Origin: Solen grandis | Taxonomy: Eukaryota > Mollusca > Bivalvia > Adapedonta > Solenidae | Direction of reading: 5' to 3' | Length of the DNA stretch: 64,000 bases | Assembly: GCA_021229015.1 (NCBI GenBank) | Contig: CM037788.1 | Coordinates: forward strand, 41,520,049-41,584,048 | In this document: piece by piece, positions 24,768 to 36,600 of the stretch | How positions within the stretch are numbered: position 1 is the first letter of the stretch | Layout of the letters: each line of letters starts with the position of its first letter | The notes under the pieces: model-generated | Seen by the model: the letters and a program-made list of their open reading frames with translations, nothing else | What the model was told of the DNA's origin: nothing | Databases searched by the model: none | Made by a program: the position numbers and the translations under genes

Positions 24768-25118
24768 GTTTACCATGGCTGCGACAGTATTTCAGTCATA
24801 TAACAACGTCCAGCTAATTAACCCTTTCCCTCATATAGACTCATTTTGACGCCCTCAATAGGTATCACATAAAGCCTGATCTGCAGAAAACCACAGTTAA
24901 ACCTTACCAAATTTATTTACAAAATCCTCATTTCCAGACCACTGAGAAGCAGCGAACAGCATAAAACCTGATCAGCCTGCGAGTTACTCGCAGGCTGATC
25001 TGGTTTTATGCTGTTCGCATAGGTCTTTTCATGGTGTCCTCTATGAGGGAAAGGGTTAAAGGTGGTGGAAGAAACAGGGTGCATAAAAGCACCCGGACAG
25101 AACCACCGCCCTATCCTA
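24768..25118 (-). repeat. SINE split by a MITE
   Basis: The minus-strand SINE body at 24768-24817 (TTTACCATGGCTGCGACAG onward) resumes at 25060 (AGGTGGTGGAAGAAAC). Between them sits MITE copy 3. The SINE is therefore older than the MITE insertion. Confidence 0.85.
24818..25059 (+). mobile_element. piggyBac-type MITE, copy 3, inside a SINE
   Basis: TTAA lies at 24818-24821 and 25056-25059, with CCCTTTCCCTCAT termini. Insertion into the SINE at its AGCTAATTA site proves the element boundaries. Confidence 0.96.
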
Positions 25119-25593
25119 TCCAACTTAAAGGCAATCCAAATAATCAAACGGTCTTAAACCCACAACTATGAATGCATAAGGATTGACCCCTACCTAAATC
25201 ATACACCAATATGAAGTTTCCAGTCTAAAATCACGACATCAGAATGCACGATTGTTTGAAACTCCCCTGCAGGTGAGTATTTGACTGATCATACGATTTC
25301 AAATATAATAAATTTCCCAAGCCCATTTTTTTTGTAACAAATGTAAGCATAAAGGTACATGTAATTCATACTTCAATTAATAAAGGCATCCAGAAACATT
25401 ATACCACATAAGCCTACTTAAGCTAGCCAAGAAAAATGGTCTACTGTCAGCTATTCAAAACTTGTTCTTAACAGTTTATGGAACAGGAAAAAAATCCAAA
25501 ATAAATAATATGCATCATATGCATTTTAATTAAATAACACATTCAAAATTTGAAAGAAATGAATCAATCTTCACTTTCAATACTGAGAAGAGG

Positions 25594-25875
25594 ATGTCAA
25601 GCGGCAACTTCACACTTATAAAGAATCAAACAGAAGTAATGAAACATTTCAATGTTTATGACAATTTTCATGAAGAAGAAAAGGTGCAAAGTTTGAAAAA
25701 AAAACTTGAAAAAAAAATAATTGTTATTTCAGTTGTACTGATATTGTTAATATTTATACAAAACAGAAAGACACAACAAAAGTATGTAAGTACAACAGCC
25801 TCGGAAACAGATGACATTGAAAATATGCAAGATGGTCATGATCATGTAGATATTGCACTGCATGTAGAGAAATGA
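25594..25875 (+). CDS. Unrecognised 93-codon frame with one TM segment; possible terminal exon
   Basis: The frame has a charged stretch (HEEEKVQSLKKKLEKK), a hydrophobic segment (IIVISVVLILLIFI), then QNRKTQQKYVSTTASETDD and a short acidic tail before a stop. A plausible splice acceptor (ATTGTTATTTCAG) ends at 25733, inside the hydrophobic stretch, so the true exon could be 25734-25875. A last TM plus a polar C-terminal tail is what the final OATP exon would look like, and it lies downstream of the assembly gap. This is inference from layout only. It may equally be a chance frame. Confidence 0.25.
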   Translation: MSSGNFTLIKNQTEVMKHFNVYDNFHEEEKVQSLKKKLEKKIIVISVVLILLIFIQNRKTQQKYVSTTASETDDIENMQDGHDHVDIALHVEK

Positions 25876-25949
25876 CAAACCTATGGTAGTCACAGTACAC
25901 TTCTCTTCTCCATTACTAGTAACTCTTTTACATTAACTTGGTAACAAGT

Positions 25950-26098
25950 TCCTGTAACTTATTCTAATGCCTCTAGACGATTTCTGGGTTTAACCAGTAC
26001 TTTAGGCCTGTGATAATCATTCCCTTCAGTTGGGTTTGAACCTACAACCTTCTGATCCGCAATCCTTTACACTACCACTGGACCACAGTGCCCCTTGC
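25950..26098 (-). repeat. tRNA-related SINE, second family
   Basis: The minus-strand head GGCACTGTGGTCCAGTGGTA carries an A box, and GGTTCAAACCC is the B box. The body has AAAGTACTGGTTAAACCC. The acceptor stem is not tRNA-like. Confidence 0.55.
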
Positions 26099-26394
26099 TT
26101 CATATCATGTGACTCAAAGATTATTGTTATGAAAAAAAAACAAGAAAAAAAACAACATCAAGTTACATTGAACATCTGTTGTCTCATAATACAAAGGGAT
26201 TTGTTCATAAATTCAATGTATCACCGAGTCATTTGATAATGAATGGTTCAAATTTCAGTTTTGACTATAAATTTTTGAAGTGAACCAGACCTACTAATAA
26301 TTCTATTTACATTATCCCAGTAGCACTTATTAAAAGTTAAAAGAAACTGATTTCATTGAAAGTTATGGTCAAGTTAAAAAAAAAAACAGGTCGT

Positions 26395-26945
26395 AAAATG
26401 ACAATCCCTACATACCATATGAAATAATTATAATGTACAAGTATAATACTTGACAGTCCCTACATGATATATGCATATCATTACCTATTATGTCCAAGTA
26501 CATGTAAAGCACATGACAGTCCCTACAAGGCTTACCTTTAATATACAATTATAGTACTTGACGGTTCCAAACCATATCAAAAAGTGCACTACCTGACCAT
26601 CCAAACATGATATATACATATTGAAACCTATAATGTACAAGTACAGTACATATCAAATCCCTATAATGCTTACCTATAATGTACAAGTACAGTACCTGAC
26701 CGTTCCAAATGAAATATTCATATCAATACTGTACATGACAGTCCTCACAAGGCCAAAATGTAGAGAGACTTATTATGTACAAGTGCTGTACATGACATTC
26801 AGCACAAGACCTTTGTGTACAGATACCTTTATGTACAACAGTACATGGCCTTTGTGTATGAATACCAATAATGTACAAGTAATGTACATAGCAGTCCCTA
26901 CAATGCTTCAGTATATAGATAATGAACAAGCACAGCAGTGTATGT
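26395..26945. repeat. Degenerate minisatellite with TGTACAAGTA motifs
   Basis: Imperfect units of roughly 45-65 bp contain ATGTACAAGTACAGTAC and GACAGTCCCTACA. Copies are visible from about 26430 to 26900. Confidence 0.7.
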
Positions 26946-27461
26946 GACTGACCTAACATTACCTAAGTATACTGATACACAAGTATATCATTATTTTCAA
27001 ACACCCTATGTTATTATGCTACAGAGTTCAACTAGAAATAAAATTTACAAATTCAGAAAAATAAGAGACTTATCAAATACACAATTAAATTATTGCACAC
27101 ATATTTATACAGAAACAGTCAGGTCATAAGATTACATTAACCCCCCACCACTTAGCTAGCCTGCTTCACCACTTTAAAAAATCCTCTTACAATCTGTTAG
27201 ACCAGCGAGTCAAATCCATCTGAAAGCATTTCTCAGGATTAACAAGTTACAACAGGTTACATACATATGATTGTTCTAATATACTGGTATACTCCATTAT
27301 ATTGCAATATATTCCTTGAGAAATACATCTTTTGTCTGCATCATCCACATCAGAGGTGTGCTACTTGAAACTTGTAACAGACTGGTCATTTTACTTTCCA
27401 TGTTGGAAAATCAATTACCTTATACATTTGATATGGTAGGTTTCTTACGGTAAAGTCAACT

Positions 27462-27619
27462 TCCTTACAGCTTGAGCTTTCACATGGCGAAATCAATTTC
27501 CTTATAGCTTTAATGTACTTCCTTACAGCTTTCACATGGCGAAATCAATTTCCTTATAGCTTTAATGTACTTCCTTACAGCTTTCACATGGCGAAATCAA
27601 TTTCCTTATAGCTTTAATG
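27462..27619. repeat. 52-bp tandem repeat, three copies
   Basis: Three near-identical units contain TTCACATGGCGAAATCAATT and CCTTATAGCTTTAATGT. The first copy carries a short insertion (GAGCTT). Confidence 0.93.
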
Positions 27620-30600
27620 TGGTGGAGGGTAACATAATGTGATGCAAATGAACATGTCAATATCAGCAGGTCCCTTCATCAAGGGGAACAATTCTGAAGT
27701 CTCACCAAAATCCCTTTAAAAAAAAGACACAAAACGTTTCACATGCACAATAATTAGACCTTATTTATATAAGAAGCCATAAATTGTTTGTAAATATAAA
27801 CAAATGAAAATGATAGGGTACTACTTGTTAGATATTATATTTTTTATATGTAACATTGTTATCGTTATTATATTGTTTAATTTTAGTGAATGACAATTAC
27901 AAATCATGTTATGTTAAAAAAAAATCTTAGAAAGGGGGGTTCCCCTGCAGAGTAGAACACATATAAACTGACATCTAACAAAAACAAATACAACTTTACC
28001 AAGCCCTGTCCACTCTAATTTGAACATCTATTTCCCTAGCATGGAGACTTATATGAAAATAAATTTGATCATTTACATCATTTGGCACAAAACTCTTCAA
28101 ACCTGAAGACAAAGGACAAAACTCAACGTATTTCGTCCTAACAAAACAAACTCTGAAACTCTTTTCCATACCTCACTACCCTTCAGTTGGCACTGATTCA
28201 ATCACCTGTACTTTACAAGTACTAAACCTTCTAATTAGCACTGAAGTTTCCATTCACTTTGTCTTACTTTCACTTTATCATTGCTAAACTAGCAATGAAT
28301 ATCATAAAATCTAAACTACTAAACAATTGAATACTTACTTTAGTAACCCTTTGATCTAACTTCAATGAGTTTGGACATGGGCGTGCGTATCAAATATCTT
28401 TCATTAACTATGGTAAAATTGCAACACTCCTAGCAGCAATTGATTATTTATTTAAGTAATTAATCTGTGCCTAATTCCAGGCCAGTTCCAGTATCCTGGG
28501 GTAGTCTATGAGTACACTGCTTTAAATTAAAGAATTAAGACACGAACAAAGATAACTGAAATGCTCTTGATTTTTCTAATTTTCCTAGTGCATTTCCTCC
28601 ACCCCCACCCCCCAATTCCTCCAACTGTCACAATTTTACTGTAGTTGCTTTTAGCTTTTAATAATTACCACACTTACACGGTTACCTTCACAGTCTCCAT
28701 CTACAGAACATCTTATCAGGGGCAAGCATCAGACTTTTGTGTTATTAAACACACACAAAAATGAACAAATATATTTGTAAAACAAAGTTTGTAAACAAAG
28801 GACAGATATACTACAGTGATGCCTCTGGCTCTGCTTAAGACAGCTCCAGTATAACTGGTACACTTCAAATAAGTAACATAGCACATTTTAAGCTTCATGA
28901 CCAACAAATAAGTAAGAGGCTGAGATTAAAAATCAGCATGCGAAATCCAACACTTCAAATTTGTGACTTTGTCCCTGTGAAAGAAATCATGATTCATACC
29001 ATTTTAAATCATTATAGATTATAAGTCATAATTGTCATGAATAGAGAAAAGGGTGAAAACTTAAGAATGTATCACTTATAGGAATTCCAGCAAATAATTA
29101 TACACGATCGTGACAAAAACACCTGTTAATTGTTTCTCAGCACATTTAGTTACAATAAACTGTATTACGATGTCATAAATGTTTAATTCTTTTTAGAGTT
29201 TTATATTTCATCCCTTTCCTCTAGAATTAAATTAATATTTCTTGAAACTGTCATTAAAGGTAAAAAAATCTCCAAAAATTAAATATTTGGAAGTGTTTAA
29301 AAGAAAAAAAAATCATGTTCCAAATGAATAATAAAAAAGATCACGAAAAAAATCTGCTGAAGAAAAAACAGTATTAATTCACAACATTTCCTAAACTTAC
29401 CATATTAATGATTGTATACAATTTTACCCTTGGCACTATGGTATAATAATTCCAAACTCTATCATATCTTTTACATTACAAAAATACATGTATCCACTTA
29501 ATAAATTCAACAAGGTATCAATTCCCATAAAATTGCTTTCAGCGAGAAAAAAACCCACAGTATTGCTTTTCCTCTTAAAAGGAAGCCAAAAGACAAAATA
29601 CTTAAGCATTAAAAAATATATATATTTAGCCTTATATAAAACAGAAGAGGCATAGAAAAACATGATATTTAATTTTCTTTAACACTAAGGAATTTTAATC
29701 TTATAAATGAGGATGAAAAATTTGAAAGATATTGGTACGAATAAATAAAATCATGGGACTATGAAATGAGTTAGTTATTCAATGTAGTGAAATAAGTAAA
29801 AAGAAAATTATGAAGATGAAGAGTGCATTGTAAAGTGCTTTTGAATCTAAATTAGAATGTAAGACGTCACCAAGAGAACTAGAAACATGCAAGAAATACA
29901 TAAACATGCACATATAAATATAGTTGATTAACTGTTGTAAAATAATAATATATGAATTGTGCAGGATACACATTTACTTTTTTCTAATCTCATCTTAAGA
30001 TAATAATGATTATATTGAATACTCCATTCTAATTTCATGTAAAAATGTGCGTATACAATTAACCTTTCTTTAATATGTAAAAGATATGAAAGAAATGATG
30101 TCAAATGGTATGAATATTTGTAATGTATATTTGTAATGAAATATAAATGAGAAAATAATGATGAATATGCCAATACTATTAATCCAAAGACATGCAACGT
30201 TTTTCTGCTACCATCACAAATTGAAATATTCTTTGATTTCCTCACTACTCATATTAAATTGAAGACTGCACAGATTCTCAGTCAGATACACAAGAATAAG
30301 CAACTCAAAGCAGATAAATGTCTAGATAGTCTTAACCTGTAACTGAATTAAAATGAAGCAATGAAGTGCTCTTACTTCATATTACACTCTATGCTACACT
30401 TTGCTTATCCACATAAATGCATCTATTACAAGGCAGGAACATCATGTTTGACTGAAAATAAAACAAAAATTTGCTTTGCTGTGAAATCCATCAATTTTCA
30501 TACCACTTGCTCTGCAGTATTTTGAAAGATAGGTTTTTTTCTTCAGATGTAAAACTAAATATTTTTTAACTTGTAAAATGCATACCAACAATATACATCA

Positions 30601-33453
30601 TCTGAGAATATGTTATGCTGAAATATTTCAACTTTAGAATGAGGAGTGAGATAAATGACAAACTTAAACCCCATTCTGAGGTAACTAGTAATAACAATGA
30701 TGATGATGATGATGATGTTGATGATGATGAAAAAATTTACAGCATCTTCACAGTACCTTTCACAAATGTTCACCATACAATAATAAATTATCTCTAGCAC
30801 TTACAAAAAATATATATATCTATTTACATGAGAAAGTATGCCTCTTTAACGATACTCAGATAAGGAATATCAAGGGAGGCAATTCACATTTTAAAGCTAT
30901 AAAAACATTTTCACCTCACTGAATAAGCATGAAATAACTTTTTTTTCTAACAGATCTATTCATATACTACTATCTTAAACCTGAAAAATGATTTAAAAAG
31001 TAAAGAAATTAAAAAAAAACACACACTATACTTATGTTCATAAATAAAAAGGCATACTAAACTTTCGTTGATCATAATTTCATAATACCACTTTTTTTTA
31101 CAAAAAAGAAAATAATTATGATATATACCAGTAATTACAAAGTACTGGTAAATGTCTATATACTTGAAAAAAAGGAATAACAATTATTATCTTCCAAGAT
31201 AATCACAGTTGCCTTTCCTTTCTTTAAAATATCTCTCACATCATTCATAATACCTGAGGATATAAAGTTTAAGAAAAAAATCATGGCTAACAAGCGAACA
31301 TTTTTCAATTCTGTTTAGACAAGTTTCATTTTTGGACTGAATGAAATATAATTCCTCCATCAAAAATTCACAAGAAATTTTTTAACTTCTCTTGATTTCT
31401 TCATTACTACCTTCTAAAAAAAGGCAGGTACCACTATGGTTAGGCACCTATTACTCAATATATTTCTATGTAAGGTAATGAAAGATGAACTTTCAAAATT
31501 GTTGATTAAGCATGACATCACTTGGCAACACCAAGTACTTCTCCTGTTTTCATTCAATACGACCCATTTTCTTACATTCTTAGTTGAATGATTGTATCAT
31601 TTTAAATCTTTAAATATAGCTCAAATGACTAATAAAGCTTACTTGGCCCTTTGGAGATCGGCAACACCAAAGTTAAAAGGAAAAAACAACAAAAAAACTT
31701 CAAGATTATGACCATATGAACACAATCTTTGTTTGTCATACAGACTGCCACAAAGTATCTGTTACAGCAGTAAATATGTCAAAATAAACTTAGTAAATTA
31801 TAAAACCTGCATTTTTTAACTCATATGCATGAAGTACATGGAAAATTTTGAAAATGATTTAAATCCTTTCTTTCTGTATTTCTCAGTTCAAAATCCAGCA
31901 TTACTGCCACTATATCAATTTATTATTAATTAATAATGTCATGAAATGTTGAAACCTGTCTAAATACAATTTTTTTAACATGCATACTATCAAAATATTA
32001 AATATGGAAAAAAAATGAAATGGATTAAGGTTAGCCTGTTTCTTAACAAGAGGCCCATGAGGCCCTAAATCGCTCACCTGAGATAAATAGGTTGACCAAA
32101 GGAACATCTGTACCAATTTATTTTAAAATCTGGCCAGTAGTTTTGAAGAAGATGATTTTAAGTTTTCATTTTTTTTTCTTTTTGTTGCCATGCAACCAGA
32201 GTTCTATATGGATCAAGTTATTTAGGAACTTTTGTGAAGGTTGACCCAAGGATCATTCCTGCCAAATTTAATCAATTCTGTCAATTGGTTTGATGAAATG
32301 TTGATTAAAGTTTTCCCAATATACATATAAGGCAATAAGCCCCCCTGGCGCCATGTTTCTACGGATCGAAATTTTTTAGCAACTTTGGTAGAGGTTGACC
32401 AAGAACATCTGTACCAATTTATTTTAAAATCTGGCCAGTAGTTTTGAAGAAGATGATTTTTAAAGTTTTCATTTTTTTTCTTTCTTTTTGTTGCCATGGC
32501 AACCAGAGTTCTACATGGATCAAGTTTATTTTAGCAACTTTTGTGAAGGTTGACCCAAGGATCATCCCTGCCAAGTTTAATCAAATTCTGTCCAGTGGTT
32601 TCAGAGGAGGTGTTGTTTAAAGATGTCTATATATACATATAAGGCAAATAAGCCCCGCCCCTGGCAGCCATTTTTTTTTACGGATCAGAATAATTTTAGC
32701 AACTTTGGTAGAGGTTGACCCAAGGAACATCTGTACCAAATTATTTTGAAATCTGGCCAATAGTTTTGAAGGAGATGATTTTTAAAGTTTTCAAATAATT
32801 TTTCTTTTTGTTGCCATGGCAACCAGAGTTCTTCATGGATCAACTTTATTTTAGCAACTTTTGTAGAGCCTCACCCAAGGAACATTCCTGCCAAGTTTCA
32901 TTAAATTCTGTCCAGCGGTTTCAGAGGAGATGTCGTTTAAAGCAAATTGTTGATGACGCACGACACACGACGACGGACGACGCACGAAGGGCGATCACAA
33001 AAGCTAAAAATTAGACAAAATATATAAAAATGAAGCATACTTCAAATAAATAAATTACAATCAAACTTGTGGAAAAAATAAAATCATAGAATCTTCTACC
33101 AAAAAAAAATCATGTACAATGTGCAAAAATGTTTGAAGAAAAAAAACGATAACCTTCATTATAAAGCATGAATATCATTATATAATGTGTCCCTCCTGTT
33201 CATTCATAAAGTTAATTTGCAACAATCTGATGAATTAATCCCTATCAAGAAGCAATACTCAAATATGAGAATGTAACACACATTCTTATATATAAATATA
33301 TATAGCAAACAGTAAAAAAAACACCTAATAAGTCTTTCATTAATCATACTTTTTCATGAATGTTGCAAATATTATTTATGTACTGCGCAAAAGTTAAGTG
33401 TATATATACACACTCGAAAAGACACTCAATTTGAAAGACGTCTGTGAAACTAA
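27620..33453 (-). other. JAZF1 3' UTR and downstream flank, extent unknown
   Basis: Sequence after the stop is very AT-rich with several possible AATAAA signals on the minus strand, so I cannot place the cleavage site. It holds one pearl/HINE-type element at 32045-33007 and a (GAT)n run at about 30697-30730. I see no other gene in it. Confidence 0.4.
32045..33007 (+). mobile_element. Pearl/HINE-type element, GACCCAAGG family
   Basis: It opens AACAAGAGGCCCATGAGGCC then CGCTCACCTGAG, and ends in a CGACGGACGACGCACGA stretch then AAAGCTAA. Six internal modules are anchored on GACCCAAGG at 32094, 32243, 32397, 32552, 32717 and 32872, alternating between two related types. The 3' hairpin is deleted compared with the copy at 35852-36860. 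It lies in the JAZF1 3' flank. Confidence 0.75.
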
Positions 33454-33687
33454 TCACTGCTTTGCAGTATTTGGCTCAGCAGCCATGAGCTCCATTTGTG
33501 GGCAGCTGATGAGTTGAAGAGCCGTGTTGTTTGCCAAAGTTATCTGCCCTTGTTTGCTGGTTGTCATGGTGACAGGCACCAGACTGAGGCTGGACTGGGA
33601 GAGGTCAGCGTTGGGGATCATGCCTGAGGCTACAGACTGGGGGACGGAGAAGATGGTGCTTGTCATCTGAGGGAGCTTGGAAATCTG
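33454..33687 (-). CDS. JAZF1: JAZF1 coding exon 7, C-terminal extension
   Basis: The acceptor is TGTTCATTGCAG before 33687. The exon encodes 77 residues, QISKLPQMTSTIFSVPQ through EPNTAKQ, then a stop at 33454-33456. Composition is high in S, T, Q and V, with no recognised domain. Vertebrate JAZF1 ends shortly after finger 3, so this exon is an invertebrate or lineage-specific tail. The frame stays open from the exon 6 phase, which supports it. The acceptor is a CAGCAG tandem. Confidence 0.82.
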   Translation of the reverse strand, partial: QISKLPQMTSTIFSVPQSVASGMIPNADLSQSSLSLVPVTMTTSKQGQITLANNTALQLISCPQMELMAAEPNTAKQ

Positions 33688-36600
33688 CTGCAATGAACAA
33701 CACTTCACATTACATTCTAGATCAAACACTCTGTAGTAAACCCTTTATGTAAAGTCCCTGTGATGGTTCCGTTACATTTCGGACCTCATGGTCTTTCACA
33801 GAGATATCTAATGCTTCCTACAAAGATATCTAATGCTTCTAATGTTTCATTAGGGTACCTTGGTTATTTTGTAAGAGGTTTAGTGTTTCAAGACACAGCG
33901 GAATCATTACAGGGACTTTCCCTTAACACTCAGTAGTACGCTGCTGCTTTAACCTCAAAGTGATGAAGACATTTTTGATTTTAATTAAAAAAAACAAAAA
34001 AAAACAAGAGGGCCATCTTGGCCCTGAGGCGCTCACCTGAGAAAAACTGCCTTCATTGCTTGTACAAGTAACTAAGTTATAGCAACGTTTCACTGAATGC
34101 ATAATCCATGAGATCATTTCAATTCCACAACCAAACAGTACATGTGGTCAAAACTTGAAGTCAAACTTGATTGAAAGATTGTGGCTATAAACATTGTCAA
34201 CGAAACTTCAAAATGATTGCTTAAGAAATGAAGAGGTTAAAGTGTAAACAATGAAATCTGGTAGTGTTAATAATTAAAGGGTGATAACCTAATTACCCAA
34301 TATCAGCCATACTTGAACTCTGGCAAATTTTATTATTAAAGGGGCATAACTCCTGACCTAAAAGGCAGATATCAGCCATAATCAAACTTGGCCGATAGAA
34401 TATGGCTACAGTGCTCCCTCTCAACAACAGTTGCAGGTGACATGGTAAAATGGTTGTTGTAGGGAGGGAGACCAATATCTACTGATGTCCAGATCATAGT
34501 GTGGTAAGGGGTACCAGCTGGTAAACAAGAAGTATCGTAAGATTTACACTTCAGTATTCATAGCTAATAGGCTTTCGACGCCATTGTTGGGAGGTATATC
34601 AGACCATTAGGCAAAAATGCAATGACTGTTAACCATTGTAGGGAATAACCGTTTTATGGAGGCAAATTTGAACATTAATTCCATCAGAGGAATAACAAGA
34701 GGCCCATAGGGCCTAAAATCGCTCACCTGAGTACCACTGCTCTATATGCAACCTAGTATACATGTATCATACTGATATACATGTTTCTCAGGAACTTGAC
34801 AGTTTTTCTTACCCATTTTAGCAATAGTATGGAAAAAAACAGTGATCATGAGATTTCAGTGTGGTACTGCTGATTGAAAATGGACAAAAAGAGAGATGGT
34901 CCTTAACCTTTTTCCCTCATAAAAACTCATTTTGACATAAATCCTAATCTGCAGAAAGCCCCACTTAAACCTTTCCAAATTTAATTGTAAAATCCTCATC
35001 CCCAGACCACTAAGGAGCAGCAAACAGCATAAAACCTGATCAGCCTGCGAGTAACAGTTGGACTTGCAGGCTGATTAAGTTTTATCCTACTCACATAGGT
35101 ACATGTATTTTCTAGATCTCTATGAGGAAAAGGGTTAATTATTAAGAAATAAGTTGCAATTTATTACAAAGTGTTTTTAATCATTCGTTTGTGGTTTTTA
35201 AGAGGTGTTTGGTAATCCCTGTGTACTGGAACACTGACATGAACCAAAGTAAAGGCAGACAATCTGCATATTCACCCCCCCCCTTCCCACAATCACTTTA
35301 ATGATGATGTTGATGCTGCTGCTGATTTAGAATAGTATCAATAACCCTTACATCTCTATCAGGTGGCTTTGTGTAAAACTAGCCTAGTATCTCATATACA
35401 TAGTAGCAGGTAATGTAGTTTTTGCACTAACTCAGTGGGGCAACACAGTCCAGAAAATGTGACCTCTGCCAGTAGGTCAGACTAAGCTATAGGAATGGTA
35501 TTTGTGGTAATGTTATCTTCTCCACCTCTGCATATGTAGTGGAATCACCCAAATGCCCTATCAGACTAGTGGACAATCTCATCTAAGGGTACAATTTATT
35601 TTTTTGTTTCTAGCTGGTTTTCTCTCTCTCTCTCTCTCTGTTAGACTTCTCTCTCTTTAATAAGTGGCCTTGTAATTTAATGTAACTTTTTGCATTTTAT
35701 TAAGCTACCAAGACATATTTCTTGTTTTGTTTATGAGCTGATGCATTCTTTTTATGCATAAATGTAACAAAATATCACACTTAAAAATATTCAACTTCTG
35801 TAAATCTGATCTGTAAAGGATCAACTTTTGGAGAGGTAGCCTGAACTGCAGAAAAGAGGCCCATGATGGCCCTAAATCGCTCTTCTGAGATAAATAGGTT
35901 GACCCAAGGAACATCTGTACCAATTTATTTTAAAATCTGGCCAGTAGTTTTGAAGCAGATGATTTTTAAAGTTTTCATATTTTTTTTCTTTTTGTTGCCA
36001 TGGCAACCAGAGTTCTATATGGATCAAGTTTATTTTAGGAACTTTTTTGAAGGTTGACCCAAGGATCATTCCTGCCAAGTTTAATCAAATTCTGTCCAGT
36101 GGTTTCAGAGGAAATGTTGATTAAAGTTTTCCCAATATACATATAAGGCAAATAAGCCCCGCCCCTGGTGGCCATGTTTTTTACAGATCAGTATTATTTT
36201 AGCAACTTTGGTAGAGGTTGACCCAAGGAACATCTGTACCAATTTATTTTAAAATCTGGCCAGTAGTTTTGAAGAAGATGATTTTTAAAGTTTTCATATT
36301 TTTTTTCTTTTTGTTGCCATGGCAACCAGAGTTCTACATGGATCAAGTTTATTTTAGCAACTTTTGTGAAGGTTGGCCCAAGGATCATCCCTGCCAAGTT
36401 TAATCAAATTCTGTCTAGTGGTTTCAGAGGAGATGTTGTTTAAAGGTTTCTCTATATACATATAAGGCAAATAAGCCCCGCCCCTGGCGGCCATGTTTTT
36501 TTACGGATCGGAATAATTTTAGCAACTTTGGTAGAGGTTGACCCAAGGAACATCTGTACCAAATTATTTTGAAATCTGGCCAGTAGTTTTGAAGGAGATG

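Larger units (their letters stand above)
22637..25593. other. Repeat-rich stretch after OATP exon 3
   Basis: Contains SINE copies at 23120-23256 and 23568-23820, a split SINE with a MITE at 24768-25118, a 30-bp duplication at 23371-23430 and the N gap. I searched for OATP TM4 to TM12 and Kazal-type cysteine motifs and saw none. Confidence 0.5.
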
